Shown here: in pieces, positions 1-8,024 of the stretch | Layout: every line of letters starts with the position of its first letter | Position numbering within the stretch: position 1 is the first letter of the stretch | DNA from: Sphingomonas ginsenosidivorax | Lineage (GTDB): Bacteria; Pseudomonadota; Alphaproteobacteria; Sphingomonadales; Sphingomonadaceae | Direction: 5' to 3' | DNA: 64,000 nucleotides | NCBI RefSeq assembly: GCF_007995065.1 | Contig: NZ_VOQR01000002.1 | Coordinates: forward strand, 62,001 to 126,000 | Notes under the pieces: model-generated | What the model was told of the DNA's origin: nothing | Databases searched by the model: none | The model's input: the letters and a program-made list of their open reading frames with translations, nothing else | Made by a program: the position numbers and the translations under genes

Positions 1-1499
1 TTGCGGCGACCGCGGAGCCATTGATCGAGGATGATCGCGGCGACCTGGCGGCCCTTGCCGGCGCCGGTGCCGTCGCCGAGGAAGAAGCCGGTGCGATAGG
101 CGCGGCCATTCTCGTCCGGAGTAAGCGACAGGCCCTCTTCGACGGGTTTGAACAGGCCGGGAATGTCGCGCTCGAAGGCGTCCCCGGCATAGATCAGCGT
201 TTCGAGTTGGGCGTCGGAGAGCGTCTTCGCGTCGACGACCGACTGCGAGAGGGTAGGGACGTAGGACGGCCGGGGCGCCGTGATCGAGCCCATGGCGATC
301 GATTCCACCAGCGCGGTCGGATGGGCGGACGCGCACGCGATCGCGATCCGGCTCGGCCGATAGGGCAGGTACACGCCGACGGACTCGCCGGTCGGGAGCG
401 GATCGGTGAACACGGTATAGTCGATCGTGTGCGCGGCCTGTGACTGCGCCACTTTCGGAGCAGGGGCGGTCAGGCGCGACTTGCTCAGCGCTCCGCCAAG
501 CAGCGAGCTGCGACCGGCAGGGCGGGCGAGCAGCGACAGCGGGCGGGCCGCAGGCGTGACGGGTGGAGCCGACTTTCCGGCGCCGATCGCGGCAAGCGCG
601 TCACCGAGAGACGCGCAGCGGATCAGCTCGGCAGGCGTGCCGGTGCCTTTCTCCAGCACCATGATCTTCACAGGTTGGCTGGTGCCATGCTTGGCATAAG
701 CGTTCGCCGGCAGCTCGAGGTGCAGCGTCAGCGTGCATCCTTCGGTCGCCTTCGCCCAGGCGCGGCTTGAGGTGTCGACGCGATCGGGCAGGATCGCGGC
801 ACAGCGGCCTCCGGCCGCAAGCCGCATCAACGCGGCACGCAGGTGCCGGAACGCGGCCAGCGGGTCGGCATGACGGCCGATGCTGCGCGAGAAGGGGGGA
901 TTGATGAGGACGGCCGTTGGCCGGATCGTCGATGGAAGGAGATCGTGGATCAGCTCGGCGTCGTGCCGGGTGACAGCCACGCCAGGGAAGGCTGCGGCGA
1001 GCATCTCGGCGCGCGCGGGGTCGATCTCGTTGAGGACGAGGCGCGCGCCCGCGCGGTGCGCGAAGGCGGCGAGGAGACCGGTGCCGGCAGAGGGTTCGAG
1101 GACCAGATCCGTAGCCGCGATCCGGCCGGCGAGCGCAGCGAGGTAGGCGATCGGGGCAGGCGTGGAGAATTGCTGGAGTTCGATCTGCTCCTCGCTACGA
1201 ACCGTGTGCGTCGGCAGGCTCGCGACCAGCTCGGTGAGCGCGGTGAGGCACGCGCCAGGATCAGCGGGGAGATCGGCTTTCGCCAGGTGCATGACCTCGG
1301 CGAGTTCGAGCATGTCGTAGGCGTCGCGGAGGGACCAGCGGCCATCGGCCGACGATCCGCCATAGGCTTGCTCCATCACCCACAGCAGCGTCTCGCGCTG
1401 GAGGGATCCGTTCTGAGCGATGGAACACGCGACCGCCTTGGCTGCGGTGATCGACGGTTCGGTGAAATCGAGTTCGAGAGCTGCGGCTGAAGTGCGCAT
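1..1499 (-). CDS. Strawberry-notch-like methyltransferase-helicase (5' part; runs off left edge)
   Basis: An open frame on the minus strand runs from ATG at 1499 to the window edge with no stop (about 499 codons). Near residues 134-141 there is a SAM-binding motif I (LVLEPSAGTG) and near 199-206 a motif IV (INPPFSRS) typical of N6-adenine-type DNA methyltransferases. Near residues 473-482, just before the edge, GDGTGAGKGRQ is a Walker A motif like those opening the SNF2-like helicase of strawberry-notch proteins. Bacterial members of this family, related in plan to phage P1 DarB, fuse a methylase to a helicase and are large, so probably most of the gene lies outside the window. The likely role is DNA protection or a plasmid maintenance function, but that is inferred. 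It reads away from the replication genes, with a palindrome 110 bp upstream. Confidence 0.85.
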   Translation of the reverse strand, partial: MRTSAAALELDFTEPSITAAKAVACSIAQNGSLQRETLLWVMEQAYGGSSADGRWSLRDAYDMLELAEVMHLAKADLPADPGACLTALTELVASLPTHTVRSEEQIELQQFSTPAPIAYLAALAGRIAATDLVLEPSAGTGLLAAFAHRAGARLVLNEIDPARAEMLAAAFPGVAVTRHDAELIHDLLPSTIRPTAVLINPPFSRSIGRHADPLAAFRHLRAALMRLAAGGRCAAILPDRVDTSSRAWAKATEGCTLTLHLELPANAYAKHGTSQPVKIMVLEKGTGTPAELIRCASLGDALAAIGAGKSAPPVTPAARPLSLLARPAGRSSLLGGALSKSRLTAPAPKVAQSQAAHTIDYTVFTDPLPTGESVGVYLPYRPSRIAIACASAHPTALVESIAMGSITAPRPSYVPTLSQSVVDAKTLSDAQLETLIYAGDAFERDIPGLFKPVEEGLSLTPDENGRAYRTGFFLGDGTGAGKGRQVAAIILDQWLRGRR

Positions 1500-1608
1500 C
1501 GTGGGCCTCCGGTCTGTCGCCCGGTGCTCATCACCGGATCAACAAGCCGAAGGCTCCCTCTCCTCTGGACCCCGCTTCTTGGCGGAGTGTCGCTTCCGCG
1601 AAGCAAAC

Positions 1609-1628
1609 TGTCTCAACCGGTTGGGACA
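1609..1628. promoter_or_regulatory. 20-bp near-perfect palindrome upstream of the methyltransferase-helicase gene
   Basis: TGTCTCAACCGGTTGGGACA is a dyad with one non-complementary pair. It lies about 110 bp upstream of the helicase start and about 50 bp beyond the end of repA, in the only gap between them. Its size and position suit a repressor operator for the leftward backbone gene. The binding protein is not identifiable from the window. Confidence 0.5.
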
Positions 1629-1675
1629 CATCGTCAGACCCTAATCGGGCAGCGTGTCAGGCATATGCTTCGATC

Positions 1676-2578
1676 TTAGGCGGCCAATGCGGCCCGACCG
1701 CCGCCCGATCGATCCTTCGGCCGCATTACAACGACCGTTTCAGGCTTTCCGACCCTCCGGCCGAGCTTATCACGTGCAGGGACATCGGGGACGACCTCAC
1801 GAACGTCGATCGAATAGCTCGGAATCTTATTCTCAGCTGCAATCTTCTTTAGCTGGCTTTTCAAAGTGCGGAGCGGCGATGATGAGCCGATTTTGGCACC
1901 CAGCATCTCCAAGGGCATCTCATATTCTTCATCACGACAATAGCAGTGCGCCAACTCATAAAGGCGCCGCTCGATCGAGCCGAGACGGAAATAGTCGTTG
2001 TGATAATCATAGATGCGGCTGTCACGCGAGACCGCGCGGACGAGCCAATCACAGAGCTGGACGCGGACCGGCATGAGTTGATCGACGCCGCTTGCCGTTT
2101 CGCGAGTGGTCGCCTGCGCTTCCGCGAACCAGGAAAAGAAGCCCTTTGTACCAACGGTACCGGTTTTGATGTTAGTGCGAATCTGCGTGCCCTGCAGACG
2201 ACCGAGCGCTTCGATAAAGCGATCGTAATCCCGCTTTGAAGGGCGGGCAACGCCGGTGGCCCTGAAAAAGTCATGTGCGTTGAAGGTGAATACGTTCTGT
2301 ACTTCACCACCAGTCCGGCCAATATGCTGCACCATCAGCGAAAGAACGTAGATCAGGACTTCTTTATCCCACATCGTCGCGATACCGCTCGAACTGGGTT
2401 TGATCTCGATTTTGACGCCGTCCATCTCATAGGTCATCGCCTCCATCTGAGGCCGCTTCGCCAGCGAGAATAGCGGAAAGTCCATAATGCTCTGTTCGCC
2501 GCGAACTTTTCCGTGCAGCGGGCTGTCGAGATAGTCGAACAGCTTGCCCTGTGTGAGAGCGACTTCTCGCGAATCCAT
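1676..2578 (-). CDS. repA: Plasmid replication initiator protein RepA (RPA family)
   Basis: A 300-residue protein resembling the alphaproteobacterial replication initiator A family: an N-terminal MDFPLFSLAKRP segment, a winged-helix-like region with VFTFNAHDFFRATGVARPSKRDYDRF, then SIERRLYELAHCYCR and a basic C-terminus. Such proteins bind iterons to open the plasmid origin. ATG at 2578 is chosen because GGGAG precedes it at a good distance; an upstream in-frame ATG at 2635 has no such site and adds 19 unlikely residues. Two iteron copies sit just upstream at 2660-2773, which suggests autoregulation. It lies in the same orientation as repC, downstream of it. Confidence 0.85.
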   Translation of the reverse strand: MDSREVALTQGKLFDYLDSPLHGKVRGEQSIMDFPLFSLAKRPQMEAMTYEMDGVKIEIKPSSSGIATMWDKEVLIYVLSLMVQHIGRTGGEVQNVFTFNAHDFFRATGVARPSKRDYDRFIEALGRLQGTQIRTNIKTGTVGTKGFFSWFAEAQATTRETASGVDQLMPVRVQLCDWLVRAVSRDSRIYDYHNDYFRLGSIERRLYELAHCYCRDEEYEMPLEMLGAKIGSSSPLRTLKSQLKKIAAENKIPSYSIDVREVVPDVPARDKLGRRVGKPETVVVMRPKDRSGGGRAALAA

Positions 2579-2659
2579 CGTCGGGGCTCCCACCAGCTTC
2601 ATCCAGCAAAAGGGCTTATAACGGATCGGGCACAAACCTGCAGTCGGATAAGCGACCGC

Positions 2660-2773
2660 GTTATCGATAGCACGAGGATTTGGAGCGATTTAGTCGGCAA
2701 ATCGGGACGGGTTTGACATTTTGGCAGGTGCGGGCCGCGGCAAACACCAGCATGACTCGTGCTATCGGTAACG
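2660..2773. repeat. Two iteron copies in the repA promoter region
   Basis: One copy at 2660-2675 reads on the minus strand (CGTGCTATCGATAAC with a flanking T) and one at 2756-2773 reads on the plus strand (CTCGTGCTATCGGTAACG). They are in opposite orientation about 80 bp apart, between the end of repC and the start of repA. Opposed copies at an initiator promoter are typical autoregulatory sites. A 6-bp inverted repeat (CGATTT...AAATCG) lies at 2687-2705 between them. Confidence 0.8.
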
Positions 2774-2843
2774 CCGTGGGTGCCTTGGCGAGACCCGGTG
2801 CGCAGTTCGACGTGCAGGTCACTGAAAAGATGATGAGATCCCG

Positions 2844-4178
2844 TCACCGAAGTCCAACTCCCCGGTTAACCAGCCGCGACATCAGGCTCCCGATCGGCGT
2901 CGCGTCGGTCCCATCCGACATCCCGCGCATGGCAACAGCGTGGCTCGTGTCCTTGAGCCCGTGGAGCGTTCGCCCGAGGTTCAATTCGCCCTTCCCAGCC
3001 TTGCTGCTCATTCCACGAAGATACGCGCCAGGCCGTTGGACCTCGCCGCGCCGGTATTTCTGGATGGTGGCGATGACCGAGGCAGCAGCACCTCGTTGAC
3101 CCATGATGCGACACGCTTCCTTGAACGCGTGACTGCTGATCCCCGACTGGCCCGCAAGTCGCTCCGCGGTGGCGACCACCTCGCCCCACGACCCATCGCG
3201 ATAGAACAGACCGGAACAGAGCTCCGGCGCGATCGATATGATGAACCCCGGATCGACACCGTGCTTCTCCAGATCGTCCTCGACGGCGGTCTGAGGTTGA
3301 GAGGGGAGGGCGCCCTCATTTCCACTACTCTTTTTCGCCAAGCCGCTACGGGTATCTGCGTTAGCAGATTGGAGGTGCTTTGTAGTTGTAGAGTCGATGT
3401 CTTCAGAGGCATCCCAGCATGAACTATTGTCCTTATGTAAGGAACCGGTGGGGTCGATGATCTCGGCCGCCACAGCCTCGGCAAGGCGACGCGCACGCTC
3501 CTCGATCTGCTCCACACAGGCTGTGAGAAGGCCAGTGTCGCGAACACCGCGCATCTGATCGGTAGCCATCAGCGCCAAAGCGAGATCGTCGTCCGCCTTC
3601 AGATTGTGGAGCCCGGCGTCGAATGCAGTTTGGGCCAAGGCCCTGATATTTCTGCGGCTGGCGGCAAGGCGCTTGCGCAGCACTGTCAGTGCCGCGTCCT
3701 CTGCGGCTCCCTTGGCCGCTCGAGCTACGAACTCCTGTATCCTGGTGCCGATCGGAGCGAGGACGATGCCGTAACCCCACGTGATGAAGCCCTCGACCCC
3801 GCGGCGTCCTCCACGATGCCCGTTGGGACTATCTCGAAAGCTGATGAGACCGAACGCCTGCGCCTGATTCAGGAGCTTTTGGACCTGACGAACGGTCACT
3901 CCAAGCTTTTGCGCGAGCAGGTCGTTCGACGGCCAAACGACCGGGATTTGCCCTCCCTGCCAGTCCTGCGGCTTCGTCCAGGCAAAAAGGAGATCAATCA
4001 CGGAGACCACGCGCGAGGGAACACCCATATAAGGTGCCGCACGCTTGAGCGCCGCAAGCGCGTTAGAAGGCGCGATGCCGGTGTCGAGCCCGCGAAATTC
4101 CTCGACAAGCTTTGTCGCCTTGGCGGCATGCTCGTCAAACCGACGCAGTCCCCTGCCGGGGCTCTGGGCAGCAGCCAT
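2844..4178 (-). CDS. repC: RepC-type plasmid replication protein
   Basis: A 444-residue protein with the hallmarks of the RepC initiators of repABC plasmids: DWQGGQIPVVWPSNDLLAQKLG near residues 77-98, a helix-turn-helix with VRQVQKLLNQAQAFGLISF, then RDSPNGHRGGRR, and a long helical region rich in Arg/Ala. The start at 4178 has GGGAGAACGAACG directly upstream; the longer form from 4220 is less likely. No ParA/ParB-type repA and repB genes lie upstream as they would in a repABC operon. Instead the leader carries hairpins (4276-4340) and an iteron array (4469-4614). RepC may be the main initiator or a partner of the separate RepA 270 bp downstream. Confidence 0.8.
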   Translation of the reverse strand: MAAAQSPGRGLRRFDEHAAKATKLVEEFRGLDTGIAPSNALAALKRAAPYMGVPSRVVSVIDLLFAWTKPQDWQGGQIPVVWPSNDLLAQKLGVTVRQVQKLLNQAQAFGLISFRDSPNGHRGGRRGVEGFITWGYGIVLAPIGTRIQEFVARAAKGAAEDAALTVLRKRLAASRRNIRALAQTAFDAGLHNLKADDDLALALMATDQMRGVRDTGLLTACVEQIEERARRLAEAVAAEIIDPTGSLHKDNSSCWDASEDIDSTTTKHLQSANADTRSGLAKKSSGNEGALPSQPQTAVEDDLEKHGVDPGFIISIAPELCSGLFYRDGSWGEVVATAERLAGQSGISSHAFKEACRIMGQRGAAASVIATIQKYRRGEVQRPGAYLRGMSSKAGKGELNLGRTLHGLKDTSHAVAMRGMSDGTDATPIGSLMSRLVNRGVGLR

Positions 4179-4275
4179 CGTTCGTTCTCCCTGGGAGGGG
4201 AGGCCGTGCAGACAAAACAACCCCGTGGCGCCACGAACGGCGCTTTGAGGGTGGCAATATGGAAGGGAGCCAGCT

Positions 4276-4340
4276 AAGTGAGGTTTCTCACTTCCGCCCT
4301 AGCAGGCGTCCCGAAAAGCCCGGCGTCGTGCCGGGTTTTT
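4276..4340 (+). ncRNA. Candidate antisense (counter-transcribed) RNA opposite the repC leader
   Basis: On the plus strand, antisense to the repC leader, a 7-bp stem-loop (AAGTGAG-GTTT-CTCACTT, 4276-4293) is followed by a classic intrinsic terminator ending in TTTTT at 4336-4340. No plus-strand gene is present that would need this terminator. RepABC-family plasmids are known to control RepC with a short antisense RNA that ends in a terminator just upstream of repC, and the arrangement matches. I could not find a convincing promoter at 4200-4275, so this remains a candidate. Confidence 0.4.
4314..4340 (+). terminator. Rho-independent terminator in the repC leader
   Basis: AAAAG precedes the stem CCCGGC-GTCGT-GCCGGG, which is followed by TTTTT. 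On the minus strand the same stem is followed by CTTTT, so it could also attenuate transcription entering repC from upstream. Confidence 0.75.
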
Positions 4341-4468
4341 CATGTCGGCACAGCGTACCCCTTAATTCGATGTGACGCCCGCCCGGGTGGGACGGCGGCG
4401 GTCGGCGATGAGCCGATCCACAGCGCCAGTTGTTAAGCACCGCCGGCCAGTCAGTCGTGTGGAATGAA

Positions 4469-4614
4469 TCGTGCTATCGGTAACGAAACCCGGGATAATC
4501 ACGTGCTATCGATAACGAAGCGCCGATCGTCGCTCGTGCTATCGATAACGCGGTGCCGCTAGGGCACGTGCTATCGGTAACGCCGTCGCGCTTTTACTCG
4601 TGCTTTCAGTAACG
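4469..4614 (+). repeat. Iteron array (five copies), probable plasmid replication origin
   Basis: Five same-direction copies of a 16-18 bp repeat with core CGTGCTATCGGTAACG start near 4469, 4501, 4533, 4566 and 4597, spaced 31-33 bp (about three helical turns). Copies two and three have GATAACG in place of GGTAACG, and the last copy reads CGTGCTTTCAGTAACG. Even helical phasing and proximity to repC and repA indicate initiator binding sites. The rest of the gap from 4178 to 4727 holds the leader hairpins described separately; I saw no clear DnaA box. Confidence 0.88.
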
Positions 4615-4726
4615 GCGTGAGAGCGAGGTGATTCGGCAGTCGCCCGGTGGCATGTAGCGCGGCAAGAAAGCGTTCTTTTCAGTGGCACGGGAACGCATAT
4701 CCGAAGATCAAGGCCGCTTGCTTAAC

Positions 4727-5185
4727 TCAGAGACCGAGTTGTTCAGCGACAATCTGTAAGTCGAGCCACTGGTTCAACGAGTCCTCGAGCAATGGCAACA
4801 TGGTCACAATCAGACGGCGCCGATCGTCGGGGTCTGGACCACGGCTGATGTACCGGAGGGCCTCAATATTTTCTATGTGCCGCAAGGCTGTGGTGGTCGA
4901 TCCACCGCTCAGGCTGCAGAGTTCCGAGACGGCGAGCGCACGCTGTTCAATCGTGGCCACATAAAGCTCCAAGATCATGTCCCAGCTAGGATCATAGAAC
5001 CGGACACCAGCGAATTTTTTCGCCCGTCGCCGGCGCCCCGCTAAGATGGCTTTGGCGGCGAGGTGCCGGCGCTCTTCACTTTCTGGGTTCGATGCCCGTG
5101 CGGTCAGCAAAGTGTCCTCGATCGCCTTACGAGGCAGGCGAACGACAACGTCGATCAGCTCGTCTCCTTCAAATGTCGTAGCCAT
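4727..5185 (-). CDS. Small winged-helix (MarR-like) DNA-binding protein
   Basis: A 152-residue protein. Residues about 60-90 (FYDPSWDMILELYVATIEQRALAVSEL) followed by GGSTTTALRHIENIEALRYISRGPDPDDRRRLIVTML resemble the recognition helix and beta wing of MarR-type proteins, including the RRR wing tip. The ATG at 5185 has GGAAGGA upstream; an in-frame ATG at 5209 lacks a good site. It lies between the iteron array and the catabolic island and points toward the replication genes. Copy control or regulation of neighbouring genes is possible but unproven. The 285 bp upstream, to the end of pcaF, show no gene. Confidence 0.6.
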   Translation of the reverse strand: MATTFEGDELIDVVVRLPRKAIEDTLLTARASNPESEERRHLAAKAILAGRRRRAKKFAGVRFYDPSWDMILELYVATIEQRALAVSELCSLSGGSTTTALRHIENIEALRYISRGPDPDDRRRLIVTMLPLLEDSLNQWLDLQIVAEQLGL

Positions 5186-5470
5186 AATCGTCTCGATCCT
5201 TCCGAACATGAGGCTCGACGTGACGCGCTAGACGGGAGGTCCCAGGGGGACGTCACACGATCAATAGCTATATCGGCTCGACCATTGCCTACAGCCGATT
5301 AGCAACGACCAAACGGTCCCAGCTGCGGCCACGATGTTGATTTCGTTGTGTGTAAAGCGAGCTGAGCCGGGCTCGTGCCCTTCCGCCAATCGAGGTGGGC
5401 ATGGCCGTAACCCGATATGCCTCGGAGAGACTTTCAGGGAGGTGAGGGTGCAAGGCCCGCTGTTTGATTA

Positions 5471-6679
5471 TTAAAGCATTTCGATAGCTAACGCGAGCCC
5501 CATTCCTACACCGACACACAACGTAGCGAGACCGCGCTTCCCGCCAATTCGCTCAAGCTGATGCACCAATGTCATGGCAATCCGAGCTCCGGACATTCCA
5601 AGAGGATGGCCGAGGGCGATTGCGCCGCCGTTTGCATTGACGTGCTCAGCATCGTCGGCAAGACCAAGCGTGCGCATGACTGCCAGGCTCTGGCTAGCAA
5701 AGGCCTCATTTAGCTCGATCGCGTCGAAGTCGGTGATGGCAAGACCAAGCCGTTCCATGAGCTTTTGCGTCGCTGACACGGGACCAATCCCCATAACGCG
5801 TGGCTGGACCCCGCTCGATGCCATGCCAAGGATACGCGCTCTCGGTGTAAACCCGTGGGTCCGAGCCGCCTCTTCTGTCGCGATCACCATCGCCGCAGCA
5901 CCGTCATTGATGCCGGACGCGTTGCCGGCTGTGACTGTACCGTCCGCCCCGAACAATGGTCTGAGCTTCTGCAACACATCGATTGTCGTGGCGGCACGCG
6001 GATGCTCGTCGACCACAACATCGAACGTTTCGCCTTTCTTCTTACCTGGCACAGAGACCGGGATTATTTCTTTCATGAAGAAGCCGTTCGCCTGAGCAGC
6101 AACCGCACGCTGTTGGCTGCGGAGCGCAAACGCGTCTTGATCGGCGCGCGATATACCAAAGTCGCGTGCCACGTTCTCACCCGTTCGCGGCATTGTCTCG
6201 GTACCGTAAAGCGCATCGAGCGAGGGGTTGACGAAGCGCCACCCCATAGTGGTGTCCTCTAGCGTCTGGGTCCTGCCAAACGCACTGCCGGCTTTTCCCA
6301 TGACTAAGGGCGCGCGCGACATGCTCTCTACGCCACCAGCAATGGCGATCGCCATTTCCCCGCTGCGGACTGCCCGCGCAGCGGCGCCGACAGCTTCAAG
6401 CCCGGACGCGCACAGCCGGTTGAGCGTGACGCCCGGCACGGTGTACGGTAACCCCGCTAGCAGCAGGCTCATCCGAGCGACATTGCGATTGTCCTCGCCT
6501 GCTTGGTTGGCACAGCCGTAGAAGACCTCGTCGATCGCGACCGGGTCCAATTCCGGACTGCGCTCCAGGAGTGCTTTAAGGGGAAGTGCTCCCAGATCGT
6601 CCGCACGAATTCTCGCTAGAGCGCCGCCGTAACGCCCGATCGGCGTTCGAACAGCATCGCAGATCAAGGCTTCTGCCAT
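5471..6679 (-). CDS. pcaF: 3-oxoadipyl-CoA thiolase
   Basis: A 402-residue thiolase, the normal length for PcaF, that splits 3-oxoadipyl-CoA into succinyl-CoA and acetyl-CoA. The acylated cysteine is Cys90 in LNRLCASGLEAV. The ANGGAIALGHPLGMSGAR histidine motif and the C-terminal CVGVGMG cysteine complete the active site. The start at 6679 follows AAAGGAAACGTC. It is the last gene of a leftward run with the CoA-transferase genes just upstream (11 bp from pcaJ), so the trio forms the end of the 3-oxoadipate route. A generic acetyl-CoA acetyltransferase is the alternative; the neighbours favour PcaF. Confidence 0.9.
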   Translation of the reverse strand: MAEALICDAVRTPIGRYGGALARIRADDLGALPLKALLERSPELDPVAIDEVFYGCANQAGEDNRNVARMSLLLAGLPYTVPGVTLNRLCASGLEAVGAAARAVRSGEMAIAIAGGVESMSRAPLVMGKAGSAFGRTQTLEDTTMGWRFVNPSLDALYGTETMPRTGENVARDFGISRADQDAFALRSQQRAVAAQANGFFMKEIIPVSVPGKKKGETFDVVVDEHPRAATTIDVLQKLRPLFGADGTVTAGNASGINDGAAAMVIATEEAARTHGFTPRARILGMASSGVQPRVMGIGPVSATQKLMERLGLAITDFDAIELNEAFASQSLAVMRTLGLADDAEHVNANGGAIALGHPLGMSGARIAMTLVHQLERIGGKRGLATLCVGVGMGLALAIEML

Positions 6680-6690
6680 GACGTTTCCTT

Positions 6691-7344
6691 TCATGCCATG
6701 AGCGAAAGGTTCGTAAGACGGCCGAGTTCGTCCAAAGATAGGCCCTTGACCATCTCGATAACGCGCACTGCTTTCTTACGAATCTCGAAGACTGCGAGGT
6801 CCGTATAGACCCGTGAGACGCAAGCGAGCGCCGTTAAAGGGTAGGTGCAAGCCTCCACGAGCTTGCTTTCGCCTTGCTTAGTCAGGAGTTCCATCACCAC
6901 GAAGGTCTCTCGCGCACCAATTGCGAGATCCATTGCTCCCCCGACGGCCGGGATCGCGCCTGCTTCTGCCGTATGCCAGTTGGCGAGATCGCCTCGGACC
7001 GACACTTGGAAGGCGCCAAGCACACAGATATCAATATGACCGCCGCGCATCATCGCGAAGCTGTCTGCATGATGAAAGAAGCTGCCACCTTTAAGCAGGG
7101 TCACTGCCTGTTTGCCTGCGTTGATCAACTCCCAGTCCTCCTCGCCAGGAGCCGGTGCCGCCCCCATGCCGAGCACGCCGTTCTCGCTCTGCAGCACGAT
7201 CTCCCGCTCGAGCGGCAGATAATTCGCAACCTTGGTCGGCAGGCCAATGCCGAGATTTACATAGGCCCCCTCCGGGATATCCTCGGCGACGCGTGCTGCC
7301 ATCTGGTCACGGGATAAACGCTGCACACTAGCAACTCCGGTCAT
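6691..7344 (-). CDS. pcaJ: 3-oxoacid (3-oxoadipate) CoA-transferase subunit B
   Basis: A 217-residue beta subunit of a class I CoA-transferase. The catalytic glutamate is Glu54 in LQSENGVLGMG, and NLGIGLPTKVANYLP near residue 30 is the family's glycine-rich segment. With subunit A it moves CoA from succinyl-CoA to 3-oxoadipate. Its start overlaps the subunit A stop by ATGA, implying translational coupling and equal stoichiometry. A succinyl-CoA:acetoacetate transferase has the same fold; the adjacent thiolase, maleylacetate reductase and dioxygenase support 3-oxoadipate as substrate. Confidence 0.88.
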   Translation of the reverse strand: MTGVASVQRLSRDQMAARVAEDIPEGAYVNLGIGLPTKVANYLPLEREIVLQSENGVLGMGAAPAPGEEDWELINAGKQAVTLLKGGSFFHHADSFAMMRGGHIDICVLGAFQVSVRGDLANWHTAEAGAIPAVGGAMDLAIGARETFVVMELLTKQGESKLVEACTYPLTALACVSRVYTDLAVFEIRKKAVRVIEMVKGLSLDELGRLTNLSLMA

Positions 7345-8024
7345 GCCGCAACTACCGGCTTAGAGGTGATTTCCACAACGCGCCGCACGAAGATACCTGG
7401 CGTCACGATGACTTCGGGATCGAGTGCACCCAAGGACACGATTTCGTTGACCTGCGCGATCGTAATTTTCGCGGCGCTGGCCATGATCGGGCCGAAATTC
7501 CGGGCTGTCTTGCTGTAAACGAGGTTGCCCCAGCGATCGCCCCGGTGCGCCTTGATTAACGCAAAGTCGGCGTAGATTGGGAGTTCTAGGACGTAGTCGC
7601 GACCATTGATGCGGCGCGTTTCCTTGCCTTCGGCGAGAAGCGTCCCGAACCCAGTAGGCGTAAAAATCGCGCCAAGGCCCGCACCGGCCGCTTGGATGCG
7701 TGCCGCAAGATTGCCTTGCGGCACTAACTCCAGTTCGATCTCTCCAGCCCGATAGGCTGCATCGAAGTGATGCGAATCCGACTGGCGTGGGAAGGAACAG
7801 ATGATTTTGCGGACCCGGCCCTCCCGAATGAGTGCTGCGACGCCGCGCTCGCCGTTGCCGGCGTTGTTATTAACGATCGTGAGATCCCGCGCGCCTGAGG
7901 CTAGGAGGGCTTCGACTAAATCGTCGGGCATTCCGGCAGTGCCGAAGCCACCGATCATCACCGACGCCCCGTCATGGATGTCAGCCACAGCCGCCTCTAC
8001 TTGACGGATAGACTTATCGATCAT
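7341..8024 (-). CDS. pcaI: 3-oxoacid (3-oxoadipate) CoA-transferase subunit A
   Basis: A 227-residue alpha subunit with the family motif VMIGGFGTAGMPDDLVEALL near the N-terminus and GAIFTPTGFGTLLAEGKE in the middle. The ATG at 8024 has GGGAGGACAGTTCG upstream; it lies 11 bp inside the end of the GMC oxidoreductase gene, so the two are coupled. The frame is open to 8072, but the extra 16 residues do not resemble the family. Confidence 0.88.
   Translation of the reverse strand: MIDKSIRQVEAAVADIHDGASVMIGGFGTAGMPDDLVEALLASGARDLTIVNNNAGNGERGVAALIREGRVRKIICSFPRQSDSHHFDAAYRAGEIELELVPQGNLAARIQAAGAGLGAIFTPTGFGTLLAEGKETRRINGRDYVLELPIYADFALIKAHRGDRWGNLVYSKTARNFGPIMASAAKITIAQVNEIVSLGALDPEVIVTPGIFVRRVVEITSKPVVAA

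Noticed and set aside
843..1490. 215-codon plus-strand frame near the left edge
   Set aside because: It is opposite the methyltransferase region, whose minus-strand frame carries recognisable motifs.
4469..4614. CRISPR array
   Set aside because: Repeats are 16-18 bp with 14-16 bp between them and no cas genes; they are iterons.
5186..5470. Possible small gene between pcaF and the winged-helix gene
   Set aside because: Short frames have no ribosome site or recognisable sequence.
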